A stretch of DNA of 64,000 bases from Streptomyces albofaciens JCM 4342 (GCF_008634025.1 NZ_PDCM01000001.1:1602001-1666000); one strand, 5' to 3'. Positions 50,616 to 59,792 are shown, counted from the first letter of the stretch. Numbers and translations: made by a program. Notes: a model not told the origin generated them from the sequence alone.

Positions 50616-51065
50616 GTGCGACACCTCTACTCCTGCCCGCTGCGCTGGTCGGACATGGACGCGTTCGGCCATGTCAACAACGCGGTGTTCGTCCGCTACC
50701 TCGAAGAGGCGCGGATCGACTTCATGTGGCGGCTGGCGCCGGGCGAGGGCAGCACGTCCTTCTCGGGCGGGTCCGTGGTGGCCCGCCACGAGATCGACTA
50801 CGTACGGCCGCTGGTGCACCGGCACGCGCCGGTGACCGTCGAGTCGTGGGTGACGAAGATCGGCGCCGCGTCGATGACGATCGCGTACGAGATCAAGGAC
50901 GAGGAGACGGTGTACGTCCGCGCCTCGACCGTCGTCGTCCCGTACGACTTCGCCCAGCAGCGGCCCCGCCGCATCACCGCGGAGGAGAAGGCGTTCCTCC
51001 GGGAGTACCTGGACGACGGCGCCGGGGACGACGCGAAGCAGCAGGAGGGGGCCGTCGCCGCATGA
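50616..51065 (+). CDS. Hotdog-fold acyl-CoA thioesterase (4HBT family)
   Basis: The 149-residue protein has the 4-hydroxybenzoyl-CoA thioesterase signature RWSDMDAFGHVNNAVFVRYLEEAR, with the catalytic Asp before the GHVNN loop. The HEIDYVRPLV strand and a C-terminal RITAEEKAFLREYL helix follow. It starts at a GTG six bases after ettA and its stop overlaps the next gene (ATGA), so three genes are probably co-transcribed. The acyl-CoA substrate is not known. Confidence 0.9.
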   Translation: MRHLYSCPLRWSDMDAFGHVNNAVFVRYLEEARIDFMWRLAPGEGSTSFSGGSVVARHEIDYVRPLVHRHAPVTVESWVTKIGAASMTIAYEIKDEETVYVRASTVVVPYDFAQQRPRRITAEEKAFLREYLDDGAGDDAKQQEGAVAA

Positions 51066-51940
51066 CGGCGCTGCGCCTGGCCGATGCCGGGGAGGCGGCG
51101 GACCTCGCCGCCTTCCTGGCCCGGCTGATCCACTACGACCGCGCCGCCGCGGTGCGGTTGCAGGCCGGGGACGGCGTGCTCGCGGTGTTCGGCCGCCCGC
51201 CGTCCTTCGAGGTGCTGGCGATCCGTACGGCCCGGCTGGCACCGGCCGCGCCCGGGACCCTGCCCGAGACCGCGCCCGGATCCGTTTCCGGGGCGCTGCC
51301 TGGGCCCGCGTCCGAGACCGCTCCCGGGGCGCTGCCCGGTTCCGCGTCCGAGACCGCTCCCGGGGCGCTGCCCGGGCCCACGCCCGAGACCGCCCCCGGT
51401 GCCGGTCTCGATCTCACCGTTTCCGCCGGTGACCTGCTCGAAGGCATTGACGAGTCGACGGACAGCCTGGCGCTGCCCGCTCCCGTCACCGGCCCGCCGT
51501 GGACCGGCGTCCTGCCGCCGCGCGGCGGCTGGCAGCAGGTGCCGGGACTGCCGTCGCCGCAGGCGCTCGGCCGGACCGTGGCGCTGGCCGTCGCCGAGTT
51601 CCGCGCCCGGGACGAGGCGCTGCCGCCGGAGCGCCGTACGCGCGCCGAGCGCGACCGCATCGGGCGCGAGATCTGGTCCCGTACGCTGGGCGACACCCAC
51701 CTGCCGCTGCGCGCCGCGCACGCCGCCCAGTCCCTGGGTTTCCTGCGTCCCGTACGGGCCGAGGCGCAGGCGGCCGGTCACGGGCCCGCGGGCACCGGAC
51801 ACGCCGCCTGGGCCGCGCTGGCCGAGCCGCCGACGCTGACCCTGCTGGCCGCGGGCGGCTGGCTGCGGCTGCGGACGCCGTACGGATCGGTCGCGGTCCG
51901 TACGGGCGGGATGTCGGCGTTGCCGGTCATGCCGGCCTAG
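51062..51940 (+). CDS. Hypothetical protein with 12-residue repeats
   Basis: The 292-residue protein is coupled to the thioesterase (ATGA). It has an N-terminal alpha/beta part (LAAFLARLIHYDRAAAVRLQAGDGVLAVFGRPPSFEVLAIRTARL as one region), then three 12-residue GALPGPASETAP-like repeats (36-bp units at about 51285-51400), and a C-terminal part with LTVSAGDLLEGID, PPWTGVLPPRGGWQQV and GRTVALAVAEFRAR. I recognise no named family; similar genes occur next to ettA in Streptomyces as far as I recall. No membrane helix or signal peptide. Confidence 0.75.
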   Translation: MTALRLADAGEAADLAAFLARLIHYDRAAAVRLQAGDGVLAVFGRPPSFEVLAIRTARLAPAAPGTLPETAPGSVSGALPGPASETAPGALPGSASETAPGALPGPTPETAPGAGLDLTVSAGDLLEGIDESTDSLALPAPVTGPPWTGVLPPRGGWQQVPGLPSPQALGRTVALAVAEFRARDEALPPERRTRAERDRIGREIWSRTLGDTHLPLRAAHAAQSLGFLRPVRAEAQAAGHGPAGTGHAAWAALAEPPTLTLLAAGGWLRLRTPYGSVAVRTGGMSALPVMPA

Positions 51941-51965
51941 GAAGGCGGGCAGTCGCCTCGGACGC

Positions 51966-52007
51966 GCGTCAGGGCCGGTACGAAGATCTCCGTACCGGCC
52001 CTGACGC
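51966..52007. terminator. Hairpin between convergent genes
   Basis: A perfect 17-bp inverted repeat (arms 51966-51982 and 51991-52007, loop of eight) lies between the ettA operon and the globin gene and can serve both strands. Confidence 0.85.
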
Positions 52008-52042
52008 ACGTCCGAGCTCAACGGCGGCACCGTCGGCCGTAG

Positions 52043-52139
52043 CGACCGGCGAACGCTCGGTCGGCATCGACCGGCGAATCCTCGGTCGGCATCGACCGGC
52101 GAATCCTCGGTCGGCATCGGCCGGCGAACGCTCAGTCAG
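52043..52139. repeat. 25-bp tandem repeat reaching into the globin gene's stop codon
   Basis: Three exact-length copies of a 25-bp unit at 52043-52067, 52068-52092 and 52093-52117 are followed by a degenerate fourth copy that includes the stop codon (52132-52134) and last codons of the globin gene. Confidence 0.88.
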
Positions 52140-52536
52140 CCGTGTTGATCATCGAAGCCGCCGCATACGTCAGGTAGTTCCACAGCTGCGTTTCGTGCTC
52201 GGGGGACAGCTCAAGGGAATCCACCGCGTCCCGCATGTGCTTGAGCCAGGCGTCATGGGCGGCACGGTCGACCTTGAAGGGCACGTGCCGCATGCGCAGG
52301 CGCGGGTGGCCGCGGTTGTCGCTGTACGTTCGGGGTCCGCCCCAGTACTGCATGAGGAAGAGCGCGAGCCGCTCCTCGGCCGGTCCCAGATCCTCTTCCG
52401 GGTACATCGGCCGCAGCAGCGGGTCCTCGGCCACCCCCTGGTAGAAACGGTGCACCAGGCGGCGGAAGGTCGGCTCGCCGCCGACCTGCTCGTAGAAGGT
52501 CTGTTCCTGAAGCGTGCCGCGCGGAATCTTGTTCAC
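52132..52536 (-). CDS. glbO: Group II truncated hemoglobin
   Basis: The 134-residue protein is a 2-on-2 globin of group II: TFYEQVGGEPTFRRLVHRFYQGVAEDPLLRPMYPEEDL, then FLMQYWGGPRTYSDNRGHPRLRMRH with the proximal His (MRHVPF), and the late DAWLKHMRDAV helix with the group II Trp. Such globins bind O2, NO or peroxide. The GTG start at 52536 is used because it gives MNKIPRGTLQEQTFYEQVGG, the normal family N-terminus. It is divergent from the methyltransferase gene. Confidence 0.93.
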   Translation of the reverse strand: MNKIPRGTLQEQTFYEQVGGEPTFRRLVHRFYQGVAEDPLLRPMYPEEDLGPAEERLALFLMQYWGGPRTYSDNRGHPRLRMRHVPFKVDRAAHDAWLKHMRDAVDSLELSPEHETQLWNYLTYAAASMINTAD

Positions 52537-52610
52537 CCGTCCATGGTGTCAGACGACTCGGCGGTGCCGGCCGGCTCGGCCGAGGACCTGCGACGTAGGA
52601 CAGTGGAGAC

Positions 52611-53741
52611 ATGAGCGGTGCAGAGTCCGGTCCACGGCCGGGCCGCGAACCGGCGGCCGCGGCGCGCGCCGAGCTGGTCCGGCAGCTCAGGGAGGGCGGT
52701 CACCTCGCGGACCCGCGGTGGCGCGCGGCCTTCGAGGAGGTGCCACGGCACCTGTTCGTGCCGTACTTCTTCGTGGCCACGGCCCGCGGCTACCAGCGGC
52801 TGTCCGGCTCCGACGACGACCCGGAGCGGCGGGCGCGCTGGCTGGCGGGCGTCTACGCGGACATGGCGCTGGCGACGTGCATGCGGGACGGCGAGCTGGT
52901 GTCCTCCAGCAGCCAGCCGTCGCTGATGGCCATGATGCTGGAGGACCTCCGGGTCGAGGAGCGGGAGGGCGCCGACAGCGGCTGCCGCGTCCTGGAGATC
53001 GGTACGGGCACCGGTTACAACGCGGCCCTGATGGCGCACCGGCTGGGCGCGGACCGCGTGACCACCGTCGACCTGGACGAGGAGATCACCGGCCCGGCGC
53101 GGGACCGGCTGGCCGCGGCGGGGTACCGGCCCGCCGTGGTGACCGGCGACGGCGCCCTCGGCCGGCCGGAGCGGGCACCGTACGACCGGATCATCGCCAC
53201 CTGCGCGCTGCCGTCCGTCCCCACGGCGTGGATCGAACAGTGCACGGCCGGTGCGCTCATCCTGGCTCCCCTCGCCACCGGGCTGATCGCGCTCCGGGTG
53301 TCGGAGCCCGAAGCCGTACGGGCGGAGGGCCGCTTCCTGGCCACGCCCGCGTACTTCGTACCGCTACGTGCTCCCATCCGTACCCACAGCCACGATCACG
53401 GCAACGGCAATGGCAACGGCAACGGAAATGGGAATGGCAACGGCAATGGCAACGGCCATAGTCATGGCTACAGTCATGGCCGTACGGACTCCGCCCCCGT
53501 CGGCGGGAGGCGCCGGGCCCCGCGCGACGTTCTGCCGCGCGACGTGCTGCGTGACGACCGGTTCCACTTCCTGTGGTCGCTGGCCGCCGGCAGCCTCACC
53601 CTGGACGAGATCCTCGGTCTGTGGCGGCGCGAAGGGCATCCGCACCGTGAGCGCTTCGGCGTCACGGTCGACGGGGCCGAGCAGTACGCCTGGCTCGATG
53701 CGCCGGGCGGGCCCCATCGCTGGCCGCTGGGCGGAGGGTGA
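52611..53741 (+). CDS. Protein-L-isoaspartate methyltransferase-like SAM enzyme with Gly-Asn repeat
   Basis: The 376-residue protein has a PCMT-type class I methyltransferase core: FEEVPRHLFVPYFF, SSSQPSLMAMMLEDL, the SAM motif I VLEIGTGTGYNAALMAHRLG, and DRIIATCALPSVP. Between the core and the C-terminal helical part lies a His-rich/Gly-Asn insert (about residues 258-295): a HSHDHG edge, nine consecutive Gly-Asn pairs from GGCAAY hexamers at 53399-53455, then GHSHGYSHG. Enzymes of this type act on isoaspartyl residues or on ribosomal peptides; no peptide gene is adjacent. A TAGGAC box lies nine bases before the ATG. Confidence 0.82.
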   Translation: MSGAESGPRPGREPAAAARAELVRQLREGGHLADPRWRAAFEEVPRHLFVPYFFVATARGYQRLSGSDDDPERRARWLAGVYADMALATCMRDGELVSSSSQPSLMAMMLEDLRVEEREGADSGCRVLEIGTGTGYNAALMAHRLGADRVTTVDLDEEITGPARDRLAAAGYRPAVVTGDGALGRPERAPYDRIIATCALPSVPTAWIEQCTAGALILAPLATGLIALRVSEPEAVRAEGRFLATPAYFVPLRAPIRTHSHDHGNGNGNGNGNGNGNGNGNGHSHGYSHGRTDSAPVGGRRRAPRDVLPRDVLRDDRFHFLWSLAAGSLTLDEILGLWRREGHPHRERFGVTVDGAEQYAWLDAPGGPHRWPLGGG

Positions 53742-53776
53742 CCCCGTACGCGGCGTGCGCCCGCCGGACATCGGAA

Positions 53777-53812
53777 AGCGCCGGCCGCGGCGTGGGTGCC
53801 GGGGCCGGCGCT
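53777..53812. terminator. Hairpin followed by T-rich tract
   Basis: A perfect 10-bp inverted repeat (arms 53777-53786 and 53803-53812) is followed on the plus strand by a pyrimidine tract with TTTT runs, ending the methyltransferase message between convergent genes. Confidence 0.75.
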
Positions 53813-53838
53813 CTCCTTTTCCTTTTCCGTTTCCGCTA

Positions 53839-55914
53839 CTACGCGCGGCGGACGGTCAGGGTGGTCCAGGCGCCTACGTGGATGCGGTCGCCCTCGTGGA
53901 GCGGGGTGGGGACGTAGGGCTGGATGGGGTCCTCGGCGAGGTTGACGGTGGTGCCGTTGGTGGAGTTCTGGTCGACCACCGCCCAGCTGCCGTCCGGCTG
54001 CTGGACCAGGAGGGCGTGCTGGTGCGAGACGCCCGGGTCCTCCGGGGGACGGCCCAGGTCGATGTCCGGGGACTCGCCCGTGCTGTGCCGGCGGCGGCCG
54101 ATGGTGATCTGGCCGCCGGCGAGCGGGACCTGCTGCTCGGGGGAGTACGCGGGCAGGTTGAGGCCCGCCGCCTCCGGGCCGCTGCGGCCCATCATGGCCA
54201 TGAAGTACTCGCGGTCCGGTGCGATCGCCACGACCCAGCCGTCACCGACGACGGGCGGCGGCCCGGGAGGCGCGGCCGGGCCGGGAGCAGGAGCGTTCCA
54301 CTGGTGCTCGGGCTGCGGCTGCGGCTGCTGCTGCGGGCCCGGTTGCTGCGGCGGCTGGCCGAACGGGCCGGGCTGCTGCTGCTCGAACGGAGCCTGCGAC
54401 GGAGCCTGTTGCGCGGACTGCTGGGGCTCGAAGGGAGCCTGCGGCGGTTGTTGCTGTGATTCGAAGGGGCCCTGCGGCTGCTGCTGGGCAGGCTGCTGGG
54501 GTTCGTACGGGCCGGGCTGCTGCGGCGGGGTCGGCGGGCCCTGCTGCGGCGGCGGGAAGCCGTAACCGCCCTGCGGGCCCTGACTGGCCTGCCCGCCCTG
54601 GCTGTGCTCCGGGCCGCCCTGCGGACCCGGCTGCGCGGGCGACGGAGGTGCGGACTGCGAGCTGGGTGGCGGCAGCGGCCAGTCGTCGTCGGCCGCCCGG
54701 GGCGGGAGCGTCGGGCCGCGCTGTCCCGTGGGCGCGCCGGGCTGCTGGCCCGGCGGCTGCTGCCCGGGTGGCGGCGTGGGGTGGCCGGGCCGGCCGGCCG
54801 GTCCCTGCTGGCCTCCCTGCGGAGGCATGCCGAACTGACCCGACTGCTCGGGAGCGAGCGGTTCGGCGGGACGGTTGATCTGCGACGGACGCGAGCCCTG
54901 GTACTCGTACTGCTGCGGCGGGGTCGGCGGGCCCTGCTGCGGCGGCGGGAAGCCGTAACCGCCCTGCGGGCCCGGGCCGCCCTGCGGGCCGGGGGGCGGC
55001 GGGGCGTACGAGGTCGCCGAGTGCGTCAGGAAGTTGTAACGGCACTCCTCGCAGAACGGAGCCATGGCCTCACGCGGCGTACGGCACTGCGGGCACAGCT
55101 CCGGCTGGCCTGGCTGGCCCTGCGGACCTGGCCTGCCATGCGGGCCCGGCTGACCCGGCTGACCCGGCTGGCCCTGCGGGTTCGGAGGCGGGGGCGGGCC
55201 CGGCTGGGCGGACTGGTCCGGGCCGGGACCCTGAGAGGGAGGCGGCGGGACGCTCGGGCCGGAGGCCGGGGGCGGGAAACCGTAGCCACCCTGTCCGCTC
55301 TGCCCACCCTGTCCGCCCTGGCTGCTGGGACCGCCCTGGCTGCTGCCGGGACCGCCCTGGCCCATCGGTCCCTGCGCTCCCGGACCTTGGCCTACGGGCC
55401 CACCCTGCGGCGCGGGCGGCGGAGGGCCCTGAGATGCGGGACCCTGGGACGTCGGTCCCTGGGATGCCGGTCCCTGAGGGGTTGGGGCCGGAGGCGCTGC
55501 GTTCTGCGGGACCGGGGCCGGGGCCGGTGCCGAGGGCTGGCCGGGGCCGGGGAAACCCTGTCCACCCTGAGAGCCCCCGGGGAAACCCTGGCCCCCTTGG
55601 GAGCCGCCGGGGAAGCCTTGCCCGCCCTGGGAGTCACCGGGGCCTCCGGGGCCTCCGGAACCTCCGGTCTGAGGGCCAGGACCGACCTGCGAGCCCGAGC
55701 CGCCCTGCGCACCCGGACCGCCCTGCGCCGGGCCGCTCTGCGCACCCGGACCGCCCTGCGGAGCGGGTGGCGGTGTCGGCTGGCCGGCCGGTGGCGTGTT
55801 GAGGAATCCGGCGGGCAGGGAGGGCGGCGGGGGAACAGCGCCCGCCATCCGGTGGCCGCACACCTCGCACCAGTCTTCGGCCACCGACTGGTGGCCGTTC
55901 GGGCAGGTCGGCAT
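53839..55914 (-). CDS. FHA domain protein with two zinc ribbons and Pro/Gln/Gly-rich linkers
   Basis: The 691-residue protein starts with a zinc ribbon (CPNGHQ...CEVCGH, residues 4-22). A Gly/Pro/Gln-rich segment, a second zinc ribbon (CPQCRTPREA...CEECRYNF, near residue 276) and another Pro/Gln-rich region follow, then the C-terminal FHA domain: QITIGRRRHS, GVSHQHALL and DQNSTNGTTVN carry the phosphothreonine-binding Gly-Arg, Ser-His and Asn-Gly residues. FHA domains bind phosphothreonine, so it is a likely target or reader for the kinase encoded upstream. It follows the VWA gene by 51 bp. Confidence 0.9.
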   Translation of the reverse strand: MPTCPNGHQSVAEDWCEVCGHRMAGAVPPPPSLPAGFLNTPPAGQPTPPPAPQGGPGAQSGPAQGGPGAQGGSGSQVGPGPQTGGSGGPGGPGDSQGGQGFPGGSQGGQGFPGGSQGGQGFPGPGQPSAPAPAPVPQNAAPPAPTPQGPASQGPTSQGPASQGPPPPAPQGGPVGQGPGAQGPMGQGGPGSSQGGPSSQGGQGGQSGQGGYGFPPPASGPSVPPPPSQGPGPDQSAQPGPPPPPNPQGQPGQPGQPGPHGRPGPQGQPGQPELCPQCRTPREAMAPFCEECRYNFLTHSATSYAPPPPGPQGGPGPQGGYGFPPPQQGPPTPPQQYEYQGSRPSQINRPAEPLAPEQSGQFGMPPQGGQQGPAGRPGHPTPPPGQQPPGQQPGAPTGQRGPTLPPRAADDDWPLPPPSSQSAPPSPAQPGPQGGPEHSQGGQASQGPQGGYGFPPPQQGPPTPPQQPGPYEPQQPAQQQPQGPFESQQQPPQAPFEPQQSAQQAPSQAPFEQQQPGPFGQPPQQPGPQQQPQPQPEHQWNAPAPGPAAPPGPPPVVGDGWVVAIAPDREYFMAMMGRSGPEAAGLNLPAYSPEQQVPLAGGQITIGRRRHSTGESPDIDLGRPPEDPGVSHQHALLVQQPDGSWAVVDQNSTNGTTVNLAEDPIQPYVPTPLHEGDRIHVGAWTTLTVRRA

Positions 55915-55965
55915 GTCGGATCTTCCCCCTCAGTACCGATTGTGTTCGGTAGTACGTCTAGGTTG

Positions 55966-57348
55966 TTATTTCTTGACGCGAACTGTCTTGGTCGAGCGCG
56001 TTTCGAGCGTCATCTCGTCCGCCTCCGTGACCTTCGCCTTCAGTCGCACAGTACCGGTCGCCGCATCGACGACGTCCACCACCTTCGCAAGCAGTTTCGC
56101 AGTGTCCTCGTTCCCGGAGGCGCTCGCCAGTTGTACGGCTCGTCCCAGCTTGGCCGTGGCGCCGTCCGCATCGCCCGACTTGCGGGCATCCAGCCCCTGC
56201 TGAATGACCTGTGCCAGTTCGGCTTGCCCCGTGTAATGGGCGACCTGGGGGTTAATCGTGGTCGAAGCGGCCATATCGTCCGTCCAGACCGCCCGTACGA
56301 GGCCCTGCGCCAGCGTCTGCGAGGTGGCGCCGCCGGACTCGGGGAGGACCAGGGAAACTCGCGCGGCCAGCATCTCCTGGCCCACCTCGGCGGCCGGAAC
56401 CCGTACGCAGATGTGGTAGTCGCGGGACTCGTCGCCCCAGGAACCTGTCGGATAGTCGCCGGTCCGCGGGCCGGAATCGGTACGGCGGCCGGTCAAGTCC
56501 GCCACGGACGGTGCCACTTGTTTGACGAAGGCGACCTCCGCGCCCTGCGGTGTCCACAGCCGCAGGGTGACGTCGGCCACCTCCTTGCCCATCGCCGCCT
56601 CCATCATTCGTGTGAAGTCGGCGGCCAGCCCGGACGGGTCGGCGACGATGTCGGCCGTGCCGAGCAGGGCCGAGGCGATGCCGGTGACCTCCTTGACCTC
56701 CCAGTCCGTACCGACACCACGGGCATCGCACGTGAACCGCCCGGCACAGGCGTCGAGGGTGGCGCGCAGGTCCTGGGGCGACTCGTGCTCGTTGCGGCCG
56801 TCGGTGAGCAGGATGCCGTGCCGGATGCCGACGTCCGCGTCGGTCAGCAGCCGGTCGGTCAGCCGTAGCCAGGTGCCGATGGCGGTGCCGCCCCCGGCGC
56901 TCAGTTTGCGCAGCGCTTCCTTGGCCTGCGCGCGGGTGGTCGGGTCCGCGGTGGCGAGCCGGCCGCCGCCCGGGTAGACCTCGGCGGCCTGGTGCGTGCC
57001 GGCGACCACGGCGAAGGCGACTCCGTCCCGTACGGCCTCGATCGCGGCGGCGGTCGCGTCGCGCGCGTTGCGCATCTTGGTGGGCGGGTAGTCCATCGAA
57101 CCGGAGCAGTCCACCATGATCACGACGCCCGCGTGCCGGACGGCGCCCGGGTTCCCGTGGCCGTGCGCGGCGCCGAGGCCGCCCGCGTCCGTACCGGCGG
57201 CGAAGAGCGGCAGGCCGCCGCTGGTGCCGCCGCCGGTGGCGGTGACGGTGACGATGGCGTTCACCTCGCGCCCGCCCTCGGGCAGATACTCGTTCTGATA
57301 GACCTCTGCGGAGAACCGCGGCACGCTGGACTTGGCGAAATTGGCCAT
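55966..57348 (-). CDS. VWA domain protein
   Basis: The 460-residue protein has a von Willebrand factor A domain with a complete MIDAS: VDCSGSM (DxSxS), the TAIGTW threonine and LLTDGRNE aspartate. It lies at about residues 75-260, followed by a beta-rich region and a helical C-terminus (AELAQVIQQGLDARKSGDADGA). No signal peptide is present, so it is cytoplasmic. An AAGGAG Shine-Dalgarno precedes the ATG at 57348. VWA-FHA-PP2C-kinase neighbourhoods are typical of phospho-signalling operons (including type VI-like and tellurite-type systems), but no secretion genes are visible. Confidence 0.9.
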   Translation of the reverse strand: MANFAKSSVPRFSAEVYQNEYLPEGGREVNAIVTVTATGGGTSGGLPLFAAGTDAGGLGAAHGHGNPGAVRHAGVVIMVDCSGSMDYPPTKMRNARDATAAAIEAVRDGVAFAVVAGTHQAAEVYPGGGRLATADPTTRAQAKEALRKLSAGGGTAIGTWLRLTDRLLTDADVGIRHGILLTDGRNEHESPQDLRATLDACAGRFTCDARGVGTDWEVKEVTGIASALLGTADIVADPSGLAADFTRMMEAAMGKEVADVTLRLWTPQGAEVAFVKQVAPSVADLTGRRTDSGPRTGDYPTGSWGDESRDYHICVRVPAAEVGQEMLAARVSLVLPESGGATSQTLAQGLVRAVWTDDMAASTTINPQVAHYTGQAELAQVIQQGLDARKSGDADGATAKLGRAVQLASASGNEDTAKLLAKVVDVVDAATGTVRLKAKVTEADEMTLETRSTKTVRVKK

Positions 57349-57790
57349 CTGTTCCGCTCCTTCGGTCCGTCGCGCGGCTCCGTCACGGAAGCCGCACGGC
57401 GGTGACGAGACACATGGTCGGGCGGAAGTCCCCGTGGTCATCCCCCCGTTGGCGCCGTACACGTGATGGGTCTGTGTGGTGCGGTTCACCGGGACGCCGA
57501 GCGCCGGCGCGCCGGGCCGCCGGCCCGCATGCCGGTCGGCTCACGGGAACCGGCCTGTTCGGTTCGGTTCGCCCGGCTCGGTCCGGCTCTGATCGGTCCG
57601 GCCCGGTTCGGTCCGGCTCTGATCGGTCCGGTCCGGCCCGGCTCGGTGCTGTCGCGGTGCGGTGCGGTGCTGGGCTGTAGCGGTGCGGTTGCGGTCGCTG
57701 TTACGGATCATCTGGTCGCGGCCGGAAGCTCCCCGGCTTCCGGCCGCCGGTGCCGCCGCGCGGGCGGCGGCACGTCCGGGCAGGCGGCGC
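57349..57790. repeat. 442-bp gap with 30-bp repeat and terminators
   Basis: An exact-register 30-bp unit lies at 57571-57600 and 57601-57630 with one difference. It belongs to a broader CGGTTCGG/GTCCGG low-complexity stretch (57540-57680). Two hairpins at 57720-57773 end the leftward phosphatase operon. The VWA promoter should lie at about 57360-57480. Confidence 0.75.
57720..57773 (-). terminator. Double hairpin terminator of kinase-phosphatase operon
   Basis: Two perfect 10-bp hairpins follow each other: arms 57720-57729/57736-57745 and 57750-57759/57764-57773. They lie 18-71 bp below the PP2C stop codon. Confidence 0.75.
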
Positions 57791-59791
57791 TCAGGCCGAT
57801 CCTGCCCCTCCCGGTGGCGCCGGGAACGGCACCACCGCCACTGTTACGTTGTCGTGGCCGCCCCCCGCGAGCGCATGGGCGACCAGGGTCCGCGCACTGT
57901 GCAGCGGCCGGTCGTGGGCGTCGGCCGGCAGTACCGCGGCGAGCTGTTCCGCGGCCTCGGCGTAGTTCCACAGTCCGTCCGTGCACACCACCACTACACC
58001 CGGTCCGTCGGGCTTGAAAGAGGCCGTGTGCGGCTCCAGTTCGTACGCGTCCGCGCCCAGCCAGCCCGTGATCGCGTGCGCGCGGTCGTCCGCGTACGCC
58101 TCGGCCTCCGACATCAGGTTGTTGGCGACCATCTGCGCCGCCCACGAGTCGTCCTCGGTGAGGCGTACGGGGGAGGCGCTGCGGTCGTCGGGGACCCAGT
58201 ACGCGCGGCTGTCGCCGACCCAGCCGATGACGAGCAGCCCGCCGCCGACCACCGCGCCGACGAACGTGCAGGCGGGCGCGTTCTGCTGGCGGTACGGGTC
58301 GTGCTGCTGGGGCTGGTGGGGCGCGGCGGCCAGGGCGTTGACGGCCTTGGCGGCGGCGATGATCGCGTCGTGCATGGCCCGCTGCGGGTGCGTACCGCCG
58401 GGCAGGGCGGCCAGCAGCGACCGGGCCGCGGTCCCGGACGCGGCGGCGGACGCGTCGTCGGGCCGGGACGCGGAGGAGACGCCGTCACAGACGACCGCGA
58501 GCACCGCGGGCGAACCGTCCGGCAGGGCGCCTTCGGCGATCGCGAAGAAGTCCTCGTTGCGGTGGTGGCGGTGGCCCCGGTCGCTGACCGCCGCCACGCC
58601 CGGCAGTTCCCGCTCCATGTGGTCGCGCTCGCGGGGCTGCGCGTGGCCGCAGTTCTCGCAGTAACCGTCCTGGGCGACCGTCCCCGCGTGGCACAACGCG
58701 CAGATTCGGGTGCCTTGCGCGGGGGTCTGGTGTTCGGGGGAGGAACCCGGCCCGGCCGGTTGTGCCGTTTGCGATGGTTGGTCAGGCTGCGTCGGCTGCG
58801 CCGGTTCTCCTGACGCACCGGGCGTACGGTCGCCCGAAGGGCCGTGCCCTGACTCGGCCCCGGCCCCGGCCTCAGCTCGGGCTCCGTAACCGACGATCCG
58901 GGGATCCGGCGCGCCGCCGTGCGGGCCCGGCGCGGGACCGGACGACGGCGGAACGCTCGCCTCCGCGTGCGGCGCCCGCGACTGCGCGTCCGCCTGCGGT
59001 CCGCCGGGCGCGTAACCGGGCGGAGGCGGCGGTACGGGGGCGTGCCGGCCGGGCGTCGCGCTGTTCGGGTGGGTGGCGCCGGGCGCGTACGGGGTGTTGC
59101 CGTCATGCCCGGATTGGGCGCCGCCGTATGCCGTGGGGGGCTGCGTACCGTACGCGGGAGTCCGGGCGTCGTACGCAGGAGTCCGGGCGCCGTACGCGGG
59201 CGTCTGCGTACCGTATGCGGCGGCGTGCGCGTACGGCGGGGCCGGGCTCGGTGCGGGAGCGGCCACCGGCTCAGGGGGTGGGACGGAGCCTGGGGCCGGA
59301 ACCGAGCCGGGAGCCGAACGGGGTCCGGGAGCCGAACGGGGTCCGGGAGCCGAGCCGGGACCGGGAGCCGAGCCGGGACCAGCAGCTGAACCGGCACCGG
59401 GAGCCGGAACCGAGCCAGCGGCCGAGCCGACACCGGGAGCCGGAACCGGACCGGATGCCGGAACCGGACCCGATGCCGGAACCGAACCGGGTGCCTGTAC
59501 TGAACCAGCCACCGCCTCCGGCGCCCCACCCGCCCCCGGCATCAAAAACCCCGCGGGCAGCGTCACCGCCCCCGTCGACCCCGCCGCTCCCGCCGACCCC
59601 ACCGCTCCCGCCGGTCCCGCCGACCCCGCCACATGTCCCGCAGCGTCGCCCAGCGGAACCGTAGGACGGTCACCGGAACCGTCCGGTCCGGCGGGGGCCA
59701 CGACGTCGGCGCCGCAGAACCCGCAGTAGTTGTCCCCCGGTTCGAGCGGCTCGTCGCAGCTCGCACACCGGAACGGCCCTGTCACACCCAT
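57791..59791 (-). CDS. PP2C-family Ser/Thr phosphatase with zinc ribbons
   Basis: The 666-residue protein begins with a zinc ribbon (RCASCDEPLE...YCGFCGAD). A long Pro/Ala/Gly-rich region follows, rich in EPGAERGPG-like and AYGTQTPAYG-like repeats, then a second zinc ribbon (CALCHAG...YCENCGH) and a C-terminal PP2C domain. The metal-binding motifs are intact: RNEDFF, VVCDGVS, GDSRAYW, TDGLWNY and GGHDNVTV. It starts one base after the kinase stop, so it is the partner phosphatase of that kinase. Confidence 0.93.
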   Translation of the reverse strand: MGVTGPFRCASCDEPLEPGDNYCGFCGADVVAPAGPDGSGDRPTVPLGDAAGHVAGSAGPAGAVGSAGAAGSTGAVTLPAGFLMPGAGGAPEAVAGSVQAPGSVPASGPVPASGPVPAPGVGSAAGSVPAPGAGSAAGPGSAPGPGSAPGPRSAPGPRSAPGSVPAPGSVPPPEPVAAPAPSPAPPYAHAAAYGTQTPAYGARTPAYDARTPAYGTQPPTAYGGAQSGHDGNTPYAPGATHPNSATPGRHAPVPPPPPGYAPGGPQADAQSRAPHAEASVPPSSGPAPGPHGGAPDPRIVGYGARAEAGAGAESGHGPSGDRTPGASGEPAQPTQPDQPSQTAQPAGPGSSPEHQTPAQGTRICALCHAGTVAQDGYCENCGHAQPRERDHMERELPGVAAVSDRGHRHHRNEDFFAIAEGALPDGSPAVLAVVCDGVSSASRPDDASAAASGTAARSLLAALPGGTHPQRAMHDAIIAAAKAVNALAAAPHQPQQHDPYRQQNAPACTFVGAVVGGGLLVIGWVGDSRAYWVPDDRSASPVRLTEDDSWAAQMVANNLMSEAEAYADDRAHAITGWLGADAYELEPHTASFKPDGPGVVVVCTDGLWNYAEAAEQLAAVLPADAHDRPLHSARTLVAHALAGGGHDNVTVAVVPFPAPPGGAGSA

Positions 59792-59792
59792 G

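Noticed and set aside
52611..53741. PCMT-like gene as part of a lanthipeptide or other RiPP cluster
   Set aside because: No precursor peptide, cyclase or protease genes surround it; its neighbours are a globin and the FHA operon.
53839..57348. VWA-FHA genes as part of a type VI secretion or tellurite-resistance cluster
   Set aside because: No sheath, baseplate, TerD-type or other partner genes are present. The PknG context explains them better.
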